Positions 27,297 to 37,409 of a stretch of DNA of 64,000 bases are shown piece by piece; within the stretch, counting starts at the first letter, position 1; every line of letters begins with the position of its first letter. Source of the stretch: Truepera sp. (lineage in GTDB: Bacteria > Deinococcota > Deinococci > Deinococcales > Trueperaceae); the NCBI GenBank assembly GCA_032027045.1, contig JAVSMU010000001.1, positions 280,390-344,389 of the forward strand, read 5' to 3'. Made by a program: the position numbers and the translations under genes. Below the pieces are notes generated by a model. The model searched no databases. It saw nothing but the letters and a program-made list of their open reading frames with translations, and was not told where the DNA came from.

Positions 27297-27872
27297 ATGG
27301 CTGAAGTCGTACTGTTCCACCACGTGCTCGGTCTCACCGAAGGCATCGAGCGCCTGGCCGAGGAAATGAGGCACCACGGACACGCGGTAACTGCCCCGGA
27401 CTTGTTCGAAGGAAAGGTCTTCTCGTCGCTCGAAGAAGGCATGGCGCACGTCCGGACCCTCGGCTTCGAGGAGGTTGCAGCCAGGGGTGTCCGCGCGGCC
27501 GAGGCGCTGAGCCCGGCGGCCGTTTACATGGGCTATTCGCTGGGCGGCATTCCAGCCCAGAAGCTCGCGCAGAGCAGGCCGGGTGCGAGAGGCGCGGTCC
27601 TCGTGGCCGCCTGTCTGCCGCCGGAGGAGCTCGGCGGGCCGTGGCCGCGCGGCGTTCCCCTCCAGATTCACGCCGAGGAGCACGACCCGGAGTTCGACAA
27701 CGGCTACGACCTGCCCACGGCCCGCGCCGTGGTGGCCGCCGCCGCTGACGCCGAGCTTTTCTTGTATCCGGGCAACAAGCATTTCTTCGCCGACAGCTCG
27801 CTGCCGGACTACGAGCCGGCGGTGGCGCGGCTGTTCATGACGAACGTTCTGGCGTTCTTAGATCGGCTGTAG
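27297..27872 (+). CDS. dienelactone hydrolase-like alpha/beta hydrolase
   Basis: A 191-residue small alpha/beta hydrolase. GYSLGG holds the nucleophile Ser at residue 81 (dienelactone hydrolases normally have Cys), Asp 130 in EEHDPEF and His 162 in GNKHFF complete the triad. GGAGGT at 27288-27293 sits three bases before the ATG. FHHVLGLTEGIERLAEEM resembles the oxyanion region of the DLH family. The substrate is probably an ester or lactone, but none can be named. The gene stands alone between the lyase and the convergent MFS gene. Confidence 0.83.
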   Translation: MAEVVLFHHVLGLTEGIERLAEEMRHHGHAVTAPDLFEGKVFSSLEEGMAHVRTLGFEEVAARGVRAAEALSPAAVYMGYSLGGIPAQKLAQSRPGARGAVLVAACLPPEELGGPWPRGVPLQIHAEEHDPEFDNGYDLPTARAVVAAAADAELFLYPGNKHFFADSSLPDYEPAVARLFMTNVLAFLDRL

Positions 27873-27938
27873 CGGGCTAGGAACCATCCCGGAGGTTAGC
27901 TTTGCTCCTCCGAACCCCGTCCGGAGCTCCAGGGGAGT

Positions 27939-29129
27939 TCAGCTGCTGAGCAGCGAGGCGTTGCGCTTCAGCACGCTGCCGGCCAGCCAGCCACCCGGCA
28001 GGAGGAACGCGAAGCCCAGCAGCATGGCGGGCGTCAGCCCCACGGCCTGTTGCAACGCACCGAAGCCTATGTACAAGACGCCGGCGGTGCCCCAGGTGAG
28101 GCCCATCAACATGCCCGAGGCTGCCCCGACCGCGTGCGGGGCCAGCTCCTGTGCGCTCACCACCAGGAGCGGGATGGGCGAGTTGCTGCTGAACCCGGCG
28201 AGCGCGACCAGCACGTAGTAAAGGAGGGAGCCCGGAGCCACGAACAGCACCGCGGCCATCAGCGGCAGCGCAAGCAGCATGGCTCCTACCACCAGGCGCC
28301 TTCGCCCAACGCGCGGCTCCAGCAGCCCGGCTATCAAGCCACCTATGGCTCCCGCGCCGCTGAAGAGGCCGAGGGTGAAGCCGATGACCTGGGCGTCGGG
28401 CGCGAAGCCGCGCACGGTTGCTAGGTAGAGTGGCACGGCGTTGATGAAGCTGATGAAGGCCATCGCCCTGAACAGCCCGGCCAGCGCCAATAGCCCCACG
28501 GGTCCCGCGAACAGCGTGGCGTCGAACACCTTGCCGCGCCTGCTCGTCAGGGGACGGGCCCGCTTGGGGGCCAGGTAAAGCAGGAGCAGGCCGACGGCGG
28601 TACCGAAGAGCGCGAGATAGGGCACGTACTGCGGTCCGGCTCCGCGGATTATGGCCAGCACCACGATAGGCATCAGGGCCACGCCAAGGGGGCCGCCGGC
28701 GGTGAAGAGCCCGACCGCGAGGCTCTTGCGCGCTCCGGAGGCCGCGGCCATCGAGGCGGCCGCCGGGTGGAATGTCGCCGAGCCGAGCCCGCCGATCAGG
28801 AGGATCAGGAGGAGCGAGACCACGCTCGGCGCCACGGCGACGAAGCTCATCAGGGCGGAACCCACGATGAGGCCAAGCGCCGCGCTTCGCCTCAGGCCCC
28901 AATGGTCCGCCAGCCCGCCCACGAAGGCCTGCATCACGTTGGCCGAGATGGAGATGACGGCCACGAAGGTGGCCAGCACGACCTCACCGACCCCTAGGCG
29001 AACCTGCAGGATAGGCAGGAACACCGGGAGCACGTTGGTGAAGGCGTCGTTGGCGAAGTGCGCGAGGGCGAGGAGCAACGCGAGGCCCGTGCCGGTCAAC
29101 GCGGCACGTTCGACCCTCGCAGCCCTCAT
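27939..29129 (-). CDS. MFS transporter, fosmidomycin-resistance (Fsr) branch
   Basis: A 396-residue inner-membrane protein with twelve predicted helices. The N-terminal helix AHFANDAFTNVLPVFLPIL is the hallmark of the Fsr subfamily, and GGLADHWGLRRSAALG is the loop 2-3 MFS signature. Members export fosmidomycin or other small compounds by proton antiport; the natural substrate is often unknown. It is divergent from the tiny membrane protein and the GH31 gene, with about 105 bases between starts. Confidence 0.85.
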   Translation of the reverse strand: MRAARVERAALTGTGLALLLALAHFANDAFTNVLPVFLPILQVRLGVGEVVLATFVAVISISANVMQAFVGGLADHWGLRRSAALGLIVGSALMSFVAVAPSVVSLLLILLIGGLGSATFHPAAASMAAASGARKSLAVGLFTAGGPLGVALMPIVVLAIIRGAGPQYVPYLALFGTAVGLLLLYLAPKRARPLTSRRGKVFDATLFAGPVGLLALAGLFRAMAFISFINAVPLYLATVRGFAPDAQVIGFTLGLFSGAGAIGGLIAGLLEPRVGRRRLVVGAMLLALPLMAAVLFVAPGSLLYYVLVALAGFSSNSPIPLLVVSAQELAPHAVGAASGMLMGLTWGTAGVLYIGFGALQQAVGLTPAMLLGFAFLLPGGWLAGSVLKRNASLLSS

Positions 29130-29234
29130 GGCACGTAACGGTAACAGTTGGGTTCCTCGTCAGGTGGCCGCAACGAGCAACGTGATACTTTCACCTGACG
29201 GGGCGCCCGAGTGGCGGAAGAGGAGGTCGAGCTC

Positions 29235-29405
29235 GTGAAGCGCGCACCGAGCGTGATCATGGTGCTGGTGTTCTTGGCCATAGGCGGCTATCTGCTGTGG
29301 CGGGCGCTGCAGGGCGGCGGGCCGCTGTTCTTCTTCCTGGCGGCCGTTTCGTTCGGCATGGCCATAGCGGCGATGCAAGGCATCAACCGCGGCCGGCAAG
29401 GCTGA
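29235..29405 (+). CDS. small membrane protein, 56 residues
   Basis: Start GTG 29235 is preferred because GGAGGT (29222-29227) lies seven bases upstream; an in-frame GTG at 29211 would add eight acidic residues. Two hydrophobic helices (VIMVLVFLAIGGYLLWRAL and FFFLAAVSFGMAIAAM) are separated by a short Gly/Pro turn, with a basic N-terminus and C-terminus, suggesting a two-pass hairpin with both ends inside. No family recognised. It lies just upstream of the GH31 gene on the same strand and may be co-transcribed. Confidence 0.55.
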   Translation: MKRAPSVIMVLVFLAIGGYLLWRALQGGGPLFFFLAAVSFGMAIAAMQGINRGRQG

Positions 29406-29497
29406 CGTTCATGCCGCGGGATGGTGGGGCGTCGGCTCTCACCACTGCGTTTCCGTTCGCGACGAGCAGCAGGACCACGCGGCCGGGCAGGCTGAGG

Positions 29498-31648
29498 ATG
29501 GCCCCTAGCCTGCACGACCTTGCCGTGGTGTTCGGGGCGTTCGAACTGCGGCTGCGGGGGAGCGATGGACTCGATCGACTGAACGTGCGTCGCAGCACCG
29601 GCCGGGCCCACGCAGCCACTTTCCGCGGTCCAGCCGGACGGGCGTTCCTGGCGGCCTCTCGCGGTGAGTACCGCGCCACCGGCCTGGCGGGCCACCTGAG
29701 GCCGGCGGAACGGCTCGCAGCGCGCTACCGCCACCAGTGGCTTGGGGGAGTGGTCGGCGGGGTAACGGGTGGCCGCCCGATGCTCGAGCTACGGGGCCTC
29801 CTAACGCTCACGACGAGCGACCTGCAGGCGGTAGCCGCCGGGAGCGTGCCCGAAGACGCCGTCGCCTACGAGGTCCGTCTGGTGGATGTGGACGCGGAGC
29901 GGCTGGAGGTGGAGGTGAGCCTCCAGCAGGACGGCCTCTTCACGGACCTTTTCTGGGAGCAACCGCCCAGAGTGCGCGTGTTCGGCTTCGGGGTGCAGTT
30001 CACCTACCTCGACATGCGCGGCCGCGCCGTACCGATAATCACGGCCGAGCAGGGGGTAGGACGTGGGGCGCAACCCTTGACCCGCTTCACCGAGAGCCTG
30101 GGTGGCGCCGGCGGCGATTGGTGGAGCACCTACGCTCCCGTGCCCGGCTTCGTTACCACGGAGATGGCGGGGTTGCTGGTACGAGAGTCGGAGCCGGCCC
30201 GCTTCGACCTGCGCTGGCCGGGTGTCGGCAGCGTCCGCCTCTACGGCCCGCGCCTGCGGGCACTGGCGTACTCGGCCCACAACCCGCGTACCCTCCTCGA
30301 GATCCATACGCGTGAGACGGGGCGGATGCCCCCGCTACCGGACTGGGCCCACGCCGGTGCGATCCTCGGGTTGCAGGGTGGCGCCGACAAGGTGGAGCGG
30401 GTCGTGGCCGACCTGCTGGCCGAGGGCGCCCCGCTCGCCGCGGTGTGGCTGCAGGACTGGGTGGGCAACCGGCAGTTGCCGTTCGGCACGAGGCTGTGGT
30501 GGGACTGGCAGCGCGACGAGGGCCGCTACCCCGACTGGCACGGCATGCTCGAGCGCCTTGCGGCCCGTGGTGTTCGGGTCCTCACGTACGTGAACCCCTT
30601 CCTGGCACCAATGGACGATCGCCCCGGTGGGAGGCCCGCGCTCTTCGACGAGGCCGAGGCCGCCGGGTACTTCGTCAAGAACGCCTCGGGGGGCACGTAC
30701 CTGACCGACCAGGGCGATTTCACCGCGGGCCTCATAGACCTCTCGAACCCGGAGGCGCGCTCCTGGTACCTGGAGACGCTGGCCCTCAACCTGAGCGAGA
30801 GCCGCGCCTCGGGCTGGATGGCGGACTTCGGCGAGGGTTTGCCGCTCGACGCCCAACTGGCGCACGGCACGGCACTCCAGTGGCACAACCACTACCCGGA
30901 GGCCTGGGCCGCGTTCAACCACGACCTTCGCCGCCTCGTGGCAGAGCGCAGCGGCGGGAGCGCCGACGACTACCTCACGTTCTTCCGGTCCGGTTTCACC
31001 CGCAGCCCGGGCGACGCCGGGCTCTTCTGGTTGGGCGATCAGTGCGTTACGTGGGACCGCTTCGACGGCCTGGCCAGCGCCCTGACGGGCCTCCTCTCGG
31101 GCGGTTTCTCGGGTTTCGCCCTGAATCACGGCGACGTCGGGGGGTACACCTCGACCCTGCCGCCCCTCCCCACCACTCTGCGCTCCCCCGAACTCCTGGC
31201 CCGCTGGGGCGAGCTCATGGCGTTCACCGCCTTATTGCGCACCCACGAGGGCAACCGGCCGCAGCACAACGTTCAGGTGTACTCGGACCAGGGCACCAGG
31301 TCGGCTTTCGCGCACGCCGCACGCCTTCACGCGGGATGGCGGGACCTGCGAGTACGCCTGATGGCGGAGGCGCGCGAGACGGGCATGCCGGTCGCGCGCC
31401 ACCCGTGGCTGCAGTACCCGGAGGACGCCAACTGTGAGGACCTTGCGAGACAGTACTTCCTCGGCCCGAACCTGCTCGTGGCGCCGGTGCTGGACGAGGG
31501 CGCCCGCAGCGTGCGGGCGTACCTCCCGGCCGCGAGCGGCACGTGGCGCCACCGCTGGAGCGGGGTGAACTTCGAAGCTGGTGAGGGTAAGTGGGTGACG
31601 GTGGACGCGCCCCTAGGGCAGCCCGGCCTCTTCGACCGCGTGGCCTGA
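29498..31648 (+). CDS. GH31 alpha-glycosidase, probable sulfoquinovosidase
   Basis: About 716 residues from ATG 29498; ATG 29411 is an alternative start. It has the GH31 plan: N-terminal beta-sandwich, catalytic barrel and C-terminal beta domains. The nucleophile is Asp 443 in WMADFGE and the acid/base Asp 514 in LGDQ. The residues that bind the sulfonate in E. coli YihQ are all present with matching spacing: Gln 319 (LQDW), Arg 332 and Trp 335 (TRLWW) and Tyr 550 (GGYT). This is the signature that separates sulfoquinovosidases from alpha-glucosidases and xylosidases. FTYLDMRG and EQGVGRG also match YihQ. No signal peptide, so it is cytoplasmic. No other sulfoquinovose gene is recognised nearby. 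Confidence 0.87.
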   Translation: MAPSLHDLAVVFGAFELRLRGSDGLDRLNVRRSTGRAHAATFRGPAGRAFLAASRGEYRATGLAGHLRPAERLAARYRHQWLGGVVGGVTGGRPMLELRGLLTLTTSDLQAVAAGSVPEDAVAYEVRLVDVDAERLEVEVSLQQDGLFTDLFWEQPPRVRVFGFGVQFTYLDMRGRAVPIITAEQGVGRGAQPLTRFTESLGGAGGDWWSTYAPVPGFVTTEMAGLLVRESEPARFDLRWPGVGSVRLYGPRLRALAYSAHNPRTLLEIHTRETGRMPPLPDWAHAGAILGLQGGADKVERVVADLLAEGAPLAAVWLQDWVGNRQLPFGTRLWWDWQRDEGRYPDWHGMLERLAARGVRVLTYVNPFLAPMDDRPGGRPALFDEAEAAGYFVKNASGGTYLTDQGDFTAGLIDLSNPEARSWYLETLALNLSESRASGWMADFGEGLPLDAQLAHGTALQWHNHYPEAWAAFNHDLRRLVAERSGGSADDYLTFFRSGFTRSPGDAGLFWLGDQCVTWDRFDGLASALTGLLSGGFSGFALNHGDVGGYTSTLPPLPTTLRSPELLARWGELMAFTALLRTHEGNRPQHNVQVYSDQGTRSAFAHAARLHAGWRDLRVRLMAEARETGMPVARHPWLQYPEDANCEDLARQYFLGPNLLVAPVLDEGARSVRAYLPAASGTWRHRWSGVNFEAGEGKWVTVDAPLGQPGLFDRVA

Positions 31649-31743
31649 GTTCAGTTGCGCCGCCGACCTCGTGTTTTGAGTTCAGCTGCGCCGCCGACCA
31701 TGTGGCCTGAGTTCAGTTGCGCTGCCGGCCGGGTGGCTCGAGC

Positions 31744-31757
<14 letters not shown>
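31634..31757. repeat. 31-bp tandem repeat, four copies, joining two convergent genes
   Basis: Copies at 31634-31664, 31665-31695, 31696-31726 and 31727-31757, consensus near GACCNCGTGGCCTGAGTTCAG followed by TTGCGCCGCC. Copy 1 holds the last codons and stop of the GH31 gene; copy 4 runs over the stop of the convergent dipeptide permease gene. No spacers. Confidence 0.88.
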
Positions 31758-32606
<849 letters not shown>

Positions 32607-32610
<4 letters not shown>

Positions 32611-33614
32611 ACGTACGACACCCGGGGGTCCAGAACGACGTACAAAACGTCCACCAACAGGTTTATGAGGCTGTACGCCAAGCCGGCGACGAGGGTCACG
32701 CCCATCACGGCCGGGAAGTCCAGGGCCGTGGCGCTGGCGGTCGCGTAAGAGCCCAAGCCCGGCCAGGAGAAGATGGTCTCCGTAAGGACGGCGCCGGTCA
32801 GGAGCGAGCCCAGGAGGCTTCCGAGCACGGTCAGTACCGGCAGCGCGGCGTTGCGCAACGCGTGCTTCATGACGACCTTGCGCCCCGGCAGGCCCTTGGC
32901 GGTGGCCGTGCGCACGAAGTCCTGCGACAGGGTCTCCAGCATGGCGCTCCTCACCATGCGGGCCACGAGCGCCATCGAGAAGGCACCCAGCACCACGGCA
33001 GGCAGCAACAGGTGGCGCAGGGCGTCCACCAGCACTTCCCAGTCCTGGGCGAGAAACGCGTCGAGCGTGAGGATGCCGGTGACTCGGTGGGGGGCGAGGA
33101 GATAGGCGTCGAGCCGCCCTGGTCCGGGCAGCCACCCCAGCTTGGCGTGGAAGAGCTGGAGCATCAGGATGGCCAGCCAGTAGACGGGCGTGGCACCCCC
33201 GACCAGCGCCAGGGCCCTCACACCCAGGTCGAGGGGGCGGTCCTGTTGCACCGCCGCCAGGATGCCGGCCGGGATGCCCAGCGCCAGGGCGAAGAGCATG
33301 GCGGCCAGGGTCAGCTCGAAGGTGGCGGGGAAGAAGTCTCGCAGGTCGTTCAAGATAGGGCGTTGCGTGCGGAGCGAGCGGCCGAGGTCGCCCGTCACCA
33401 GCGCTTTCATGTAGATGAGGTACTGCTTCCAGGCCGGCTTGTCGAGGCCGCGCTTCTCACGGTAGGCGGCCACCTGCGCCGGCCGGGCGTTGTTGCCCAG
33501 GGCGGCCGCGGCCGGATCGGCCGGCACCACCTGGGATATGAAGAAGGCCGCGAACCCGACGCCCCACACGACGAAGACCAACGAGCCAAGGCGGCGAAGT
33601 AGGAAAGCTAGCAA
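32607..33614 (-). CDS. dipeptide/oligopeptide ABC permease (DppB type)
   Basis: A 335-residue permease with six helices. Residues 1-30 form the first helix, and NNARPAQVAAYREKRGLDKPAWKQYL matches the DppB periplasmic loop (conserved RGLDKP and W). The EAA loop is VRTATAKGLPGRKVVMKHALRN, and AVLTETIFSWPGLGSY is a family hallmark. It starts 84 bases after the binding-protein stop. Substrates of the class include di- and oligopeptides, nickel and some sugars. Confidence 0.9.
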
Positions 33615-33698
33615 CGGCCCTCCGGGGTCAGCTGGAGGAGGGCCCGGTCACCCGAGCCCTCCAAGAACTTCGTAGACGTCGGACTGCTCCGGCCGCCG

Positions 33699-35282
33699 TC
33701 AGGGGAGCTTGCTGATGCGCTCGAACTCGACGTCCCCCTGGGCACTGCGTTCGAAGCCCTCGACCTTGGCCGACGTGACCACGGGCTTGTAGGGCTGGTA
33801 GAGCATCTCGTAGGGGCCCTCGGTTGCGACGAGCTTGGTGAGTTTGGCGTAGAGCGCCTTGCGCGCGTCCACGTCGATGGTGGTGGCGGCTTCGCCCGCC
33901 AGCTCGCTCGCCTCGGCGTTGTCCCACACGTTGCGCCACGCGATCGACTTGGCCGCGTAGCTTGCAAGCGACGTGGCGTTGCCGTCGGGGTCGGGGTAGT
34001 CGGGGCTCCACGCGGCCAGCACGAGCTGGGCGGCCTGGGCACGGTAGATGGTGTAAAGCTCGCTCGATACCGTCTGCTTGATGTTGGCCGTAATGCCGGC
34101 CTCGGCGAGGTCGGACTGGATCTTCGCGGCCAGGTCGGCGCACGGGATGCCGCCGCCGCAGGCGCCCGTCGGAACGAGGAACTCGACCGTGAGACCCGTG
34201 GCACCTGCCTCGGCGAGCAGGGACTTGGCCTTCTCCACGTCGCGCTCGTAGTAGATGGTCGTGTCGGCGCCCATGAGCCCCGCGGGGATGATCGTCTGCA
34301 TGCGGCGGCCAAGACCCAGCAGGAGGCTATCGATGATGCCCTGTTGGTCCACCGCGTAGCGCACGGCGTCGCGGACGCGGTTGTCGGCGAACGGGGCGCC
34401 CTCCCCGGAGTTCATGCCCAGGTAGGTCATCTGGAACGTGTCGGTCTTGTACGTCTTGAGGTCGGGGTTACCCGCCGCGGCCTGGAACGCCTCGGGGGTG
34501 TAGTCCCACGCGATGTCTATCTCGCCGGACTCGAGCGCGGTGCGCTGCGCGTTGGACTCCTGCATGTAGCGCATGATGACGCGGGTGATGGGGCCGGGGT
34601 CGGGGTACTCGGGGTTGGCGACCAGCACCACCTGGGCGCTGCGGTCCCAGCGCTCCAGCTTGTAGGGGCCGGAGCCGGCCGAGTTGTCGTTGAGCCACGT
34701 CTGCCCGTAGTCGCCGTCCTGGAAGTGCGGCTCGACCTCGGCCTGATCCATGACCCCGCCGATGTTGAAGGTCAGCAGGTTGAGGACGATGGTGGGGTTC
34801 TTGCCCTCGGGAAGGTCGAGGCGCACGGTCTTGTCGTCGACGGCCACCGTCGAGCCGACCTGCATGCCGGCCGTGTCGGTGAACAGGAACGAACCCGGCC
34901 CGGCGATCTGGATGGCGCGGTCGAAGGAGAAGACCACGTCCGAGGCCTTCACGGGGCGACCGGTCGAGAACTTGGCGTCGCGCAAGTGGAACGTGATGCT
35001 GTTGCCGCCGTCGTCGCGGGGGGTGATCTCCCAGCTTTCCGCGAGGCCGGGCACGATCTTCGAGAGGTCGGCGCCCTCGAACTTGACGAGGCGCTCGTAG
35101 ATGTTGTCGATGACGACGGTGCCCGAGAACTCGTAGCTCACGCCCGGGTCGATGGTCAACAGATCGCCCCAGTCACCCCCTATTACCAGGGTCGTCTGAC
35201 GAGCCGACTGCGCGGCGCCGAACGCCGCTGCCAGTGCGAAGATGAGCGCAACCACCAGGGTTGCTATCCGCTTGAGCCGCAT
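33699..35282 (-). CDS. peptide ABC transporter substrate-binding protein (SBP family 5)
   Basis: A 527-residue periplasmic protein. The signal peptide (MRLKRIATLVVALIFALAAA) is cleaved near GAAQS. TLVIGGDWGDLLTIDPGVSYE, VPGLAESWEITPRDDG and the KFSTGRPVKASDVVFSFDR region are classic family-5 motifs. It is first in the dpp-like operon and probably binds a di- or oligopeptide. Given the prolyl aminopeptidase and hydroxyproline genes elsewhere in the window, peptides are an attractive ligand class, but that link is speculative. Confidence 0.9.
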   Translation of the reverse strand: MRLKRIATLVVALIFALAAAFGAAQSARQTTLVIGGDWGDLLTIDPGVSYEFSGTVVIDNIYERLVKFEGADLSKIVPGLAESWEITPRDDGGNSITFHLRDAKFSTGRPVKASDVVFSFDRAIQIAGPGSFLFTDTAGMQVGSTVAVDDKTVRLDLPEGKNPTIVLNLLTFNIGGVMDQAEVEPHFQDGDYGQTWLNDNSAGSGPYKLERWDRSAQVVLVANPEYPDPGPITRVIMRYMQESNAQRTALESGEIDIAWDYTPEAFQAAAGNPDLKTYKTDTFQMTYLGMNSGEGAPFADNRVRDAVRYAVDQQGIIDSLLLGLGRRMQTIIPAGLMGADTTIYYERDVEKAKSLLAEAGATGLTVEFLVPTGACGGGIPCADLAAKIQSDLAEAGITANIKQTVSSELYTIYRAQAAQLVLAAWSPDYPDPDGNATSLASYAAKSIAWRNVWDNAEASELAGEAATTIDVDARKALYAKLTKLVATEGPYEMLYQPYKPVVTSAKVEGFERSAQGDVEFERISKLP

Positions 35283-35371
35283 GCTGCCTCCATTTGACGA
35301 GTGAGACTGTTACCCGTTGGGGAATCGGGTAGCGAGAGTCTACTACATCGAGCCGGACGCGCCGCCGACGT

Positions 35372-36076
35372 TCAGCGGTCGCTTGCCAGGCCCTTCAGCA
35401 TGTCGGCGGCCTTCTCCTTGTCGAGGTCATCGGACGCCCGCCTTGTCGGCAGGGTCAGGGCCACCTCGAGCTGCGCCCTGGCACCGTCGGGCTTGCCCAG
35501 GGCTATCAGCGCGGTGGCGTACTCCAGCCTCAGGTTTATCTGCTCAGGCGCCAGCGTCACGCTCTTCTCGAGGAGGGGGATGACGGCTTCCTTGCGCCCG
35601 CCGTACAGCCAGCCCACCCCGTGCTTCACGAGCTCGAGGTGCCACATCGCGAGACCGGCCAGCGCGTCGGGCTCGTTGGGGTCGAGCGCCAGTGCGCGGT
35701 CGAAGAGCGTCTTGAGCTCGGGAGCCACGTTCAGGTTCTGCAAGATCCCCGAGCGCCGGGCTATCTCGCCCTTGGCCCTCACCAGTTGCAAGATGGCGGC
35801 GGCCGAGTCGGGGTCGAGCTTCGTGGCCGTCTCGGCGGCGGTCACGGCGCGGTTCAACCAGATCAGCTCCTCGGACAATGGTGCGCCGACGCGCGCGAGA
35901 TGGTAAGCGACCTCGTCGGTCGCGGCGCGCGCCGCCGTCGTCTGCATGGCGGCCGTCTGCACCTGGCTCGCCTTCTCCCAGGCGGCGGGGTAATCGCCCC
36001 GGTCCGCTAGCGCCGTGGGTGTCTGGCCCCAAGCCAGTGGCGCGAGCAGCAGCGCGCAGGCGAGGGCCGCGAGCAC
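35372..36076 (-). CDS. periplasmic TPR-like protein of the lipid-export module
   Basis: About 234 residues from GTG 36076, with AGGGG seven bases upstream. The open frame extends back into the barrel gene but is unlikely to be used. MLAALACALLLAPLAWGQ is a secretion signal with a weak basic n-region, so an upstream start is not excluded. The mature protein is helical with repeat-like helix pairs (DRALALDPNEPDALAGLAMWH, EKSVTLAPEQINLRLEYATALIALG) typical of TPR or TatT-type proteins. It is the last gene of a TetR-linked operon. It may scaffold the transport complex. Confidence 0.65.
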   Translation of the reverse strand: MLAALACALLLAPLAWGQTPTALADRGDYPAAWEKASQVQTAAMQTTAARAATDEVAYHLARVGAPLSEELIWLNRAVTAAETATKLDPDSAAAILQLVRAKGEIARRSGILQNLNVAPELKTLFDRALALDPNEPDALAGLAMWHLELVKHGVGWLYGGRKEAVIPLLEKSVTLAPEQINLRLEYATALIALGKPDGARAQLEVALTLPTRRASDDLDKEKAADMLKGLASDR

Positions 36077-36104
36077 GCGCGTGCCCCTGGTCCTCGCGAA
36101 CCGC

Positions 36105-37391
36105 CTAGAACGAGAACTCGACTCCCAGGCTGAGCTGGGTATTGTCCTTCCAGACTCCATAGGTGCTCCCATCGGAACCGTACAAGACGGTGGCCGCGGC
36201 GGTTCCTGTCAGGCCGTCCGCGAAGGTGTAACTGAACGAGGGCCTGATAACGCCGCTGCCGTCGGTCCATTCGTGCAGCCAGGCGACGTCGAGGCCGATG
36301 CGGTTGTCGGGGTCGAAGGAGGCGGCCAGGACGGTCGAGAAGGAATGCTCCGGGTCGGCGCCCGCGTCCGCCGCCGTGCGTTGGTACGCTCCCTGAAGGG
36401 TGAGGAACGGACCGCCCGAGACGTTGGTCTCGGCGCCCAGGACGGCCGCGAAGTCGTCGTTGCCGATGCTCGGCTCGGTGCCTCCTGGGTCGTCACCGAA
36501 AGTGTAGGCCGACTCGCCCCGCACCACGTAGTCGCCGAACACGGCCGAGAAGTCGACGCCGACGACCGTGACCCGGTCATATGCCAGCTTGGGTTGCAGC
36601 TCGAACATGCCCGGAGTGGGGGTCGGCACCAAGTCGACCGAGGCAGTGGGCAGGTGTCTGAAGCCGCGGTAGGCCATGACGCTGACGTCGGCCCCTCCGC
36701 CCAGCTCCAGGTCGAGGGTCGCGCGCCCCCCGAACTGCATGTTCCCCAACTCGAAGGCCGGCGCGGCCTCCTGCGGCGGCAACACTCCGACGATGGTCAC
36801 ACCGGGTGGCAGGGCGGGCGGCGCGGCGGGAGAGAGCTGCCAACGCGCGCCGGGCAGGGTCGAGGGCACGAACACCGGCACCAGCACGAGGTCTACGGTC
36901 ACGCCCTCGGGGGCGTGCCAGGTGGCGCGCACCAGGGGCGTCGGCAACCTCTGGTCGGCGGGGTCGGCAAGCGGATTGGAGAGGTTTCGGGGATTCACGA
37001 CGTCCACCGGGTTGACGGCGTCGGCGGAGCCCCAGGCCACGACCTGGTTGCCGAGGCTGAGGTCGAGGGCGCCCAGGTAGACCGTCGCGTAGGCGCGGCC
37101 CAAGCGCACGCTGAAGGGCTCGTCGGCCGCGGCGTCGTAGCGCGAGAGCAGCTCGGCCGTGAAGACGGCGTCGGGGAAGAACCCCGACCCCACCTCGCCG
37201 TCGAGTTTCAGCGTCAGGTCGGCGGCGGCCACGGGGATGCTCCCGTCGATGGCCACACCGAACTCGGCGGCAACGCTGCCGCCCAAGCGGTAACTCACCT
37301 GGGCCAGCGCGGGTGTGCCGAGGGCCAGGGCCAGGCTGACCAGCGCGGCGAGAAGTGGGTTAAGGGTCGCGTGACGGCTCATCTGTGGCAC
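36105..37391 (-). CDS. outer-membrane beta-barrel protein (DUF1302-like)
   Basis: A 428-residue secreted protein. The signal peptide ends at ALAQ, and the rest is made of alternating amphipathic beta strands rich in Gly, Asp and aromatic residues, ending in Phe (VEFSF), the C-terminal signal used by the BAM complex. LSLGNQVVAWGSADAVNPVDVVNPRN resembles the conserved region of the DUF1302 barrels, which in proteobacteria are found with LolA-like and RND/MMPL genes. It lies 18 bases after the carrier-protein stop. Its likely role is an outer-membrane port or acceptor for the substrate of the pump. Confidence 0.75.
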   Translation of the reverse strand: MPQMSRHATLNPLLAALVSLALALGTPALAQVSYRLGGSVAAEFGVAIDGSIPVAAADLTLKLDGEVGSGFFPDAVFTAELLSRYDAAADEPFSVRLGRAYATVYLGALDLSLGNQVVAWGSADAVNPVDVVNPRNLSNPLADPADQRLPTPLVRATWHAPEGVTVDLVLVPVFVPSTLPGARWQLSPAAPPALPPGVTIVGVLPPQEAAPAFELGNMQFGGRATLDLELGGGADVSVMAYRGFRHLPTASVDLVPTPTPGMFELQPKLAYDRVTVVGVDFSAVFGDYVVRGESAYTFGDDPGGTEPSIGNDDFAAVLGAETNVSGGPFLTLQGAYQRTAADAGADPEHSFSTVLAASFDPDNRIGLDVAWLHEWTDGSGVIRPSFSYTFADGLTGTAAATVLYGSDGSTYGVWKDNTQLSLGVEFSF

Positions 37392-37409
37392 CTCGTTGCC
37401 TTCAGCGCC

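Noticed and set aside
26169-31648. Sulfoquinovose catabolic cluster including the lyase, the DLH-like protein and the MFS gene
   Set aside because: None has residues specific to sulfosugar enzymes, strands are mixed and no isomerase, kinase or dehydrogenase of a known pathway is present.
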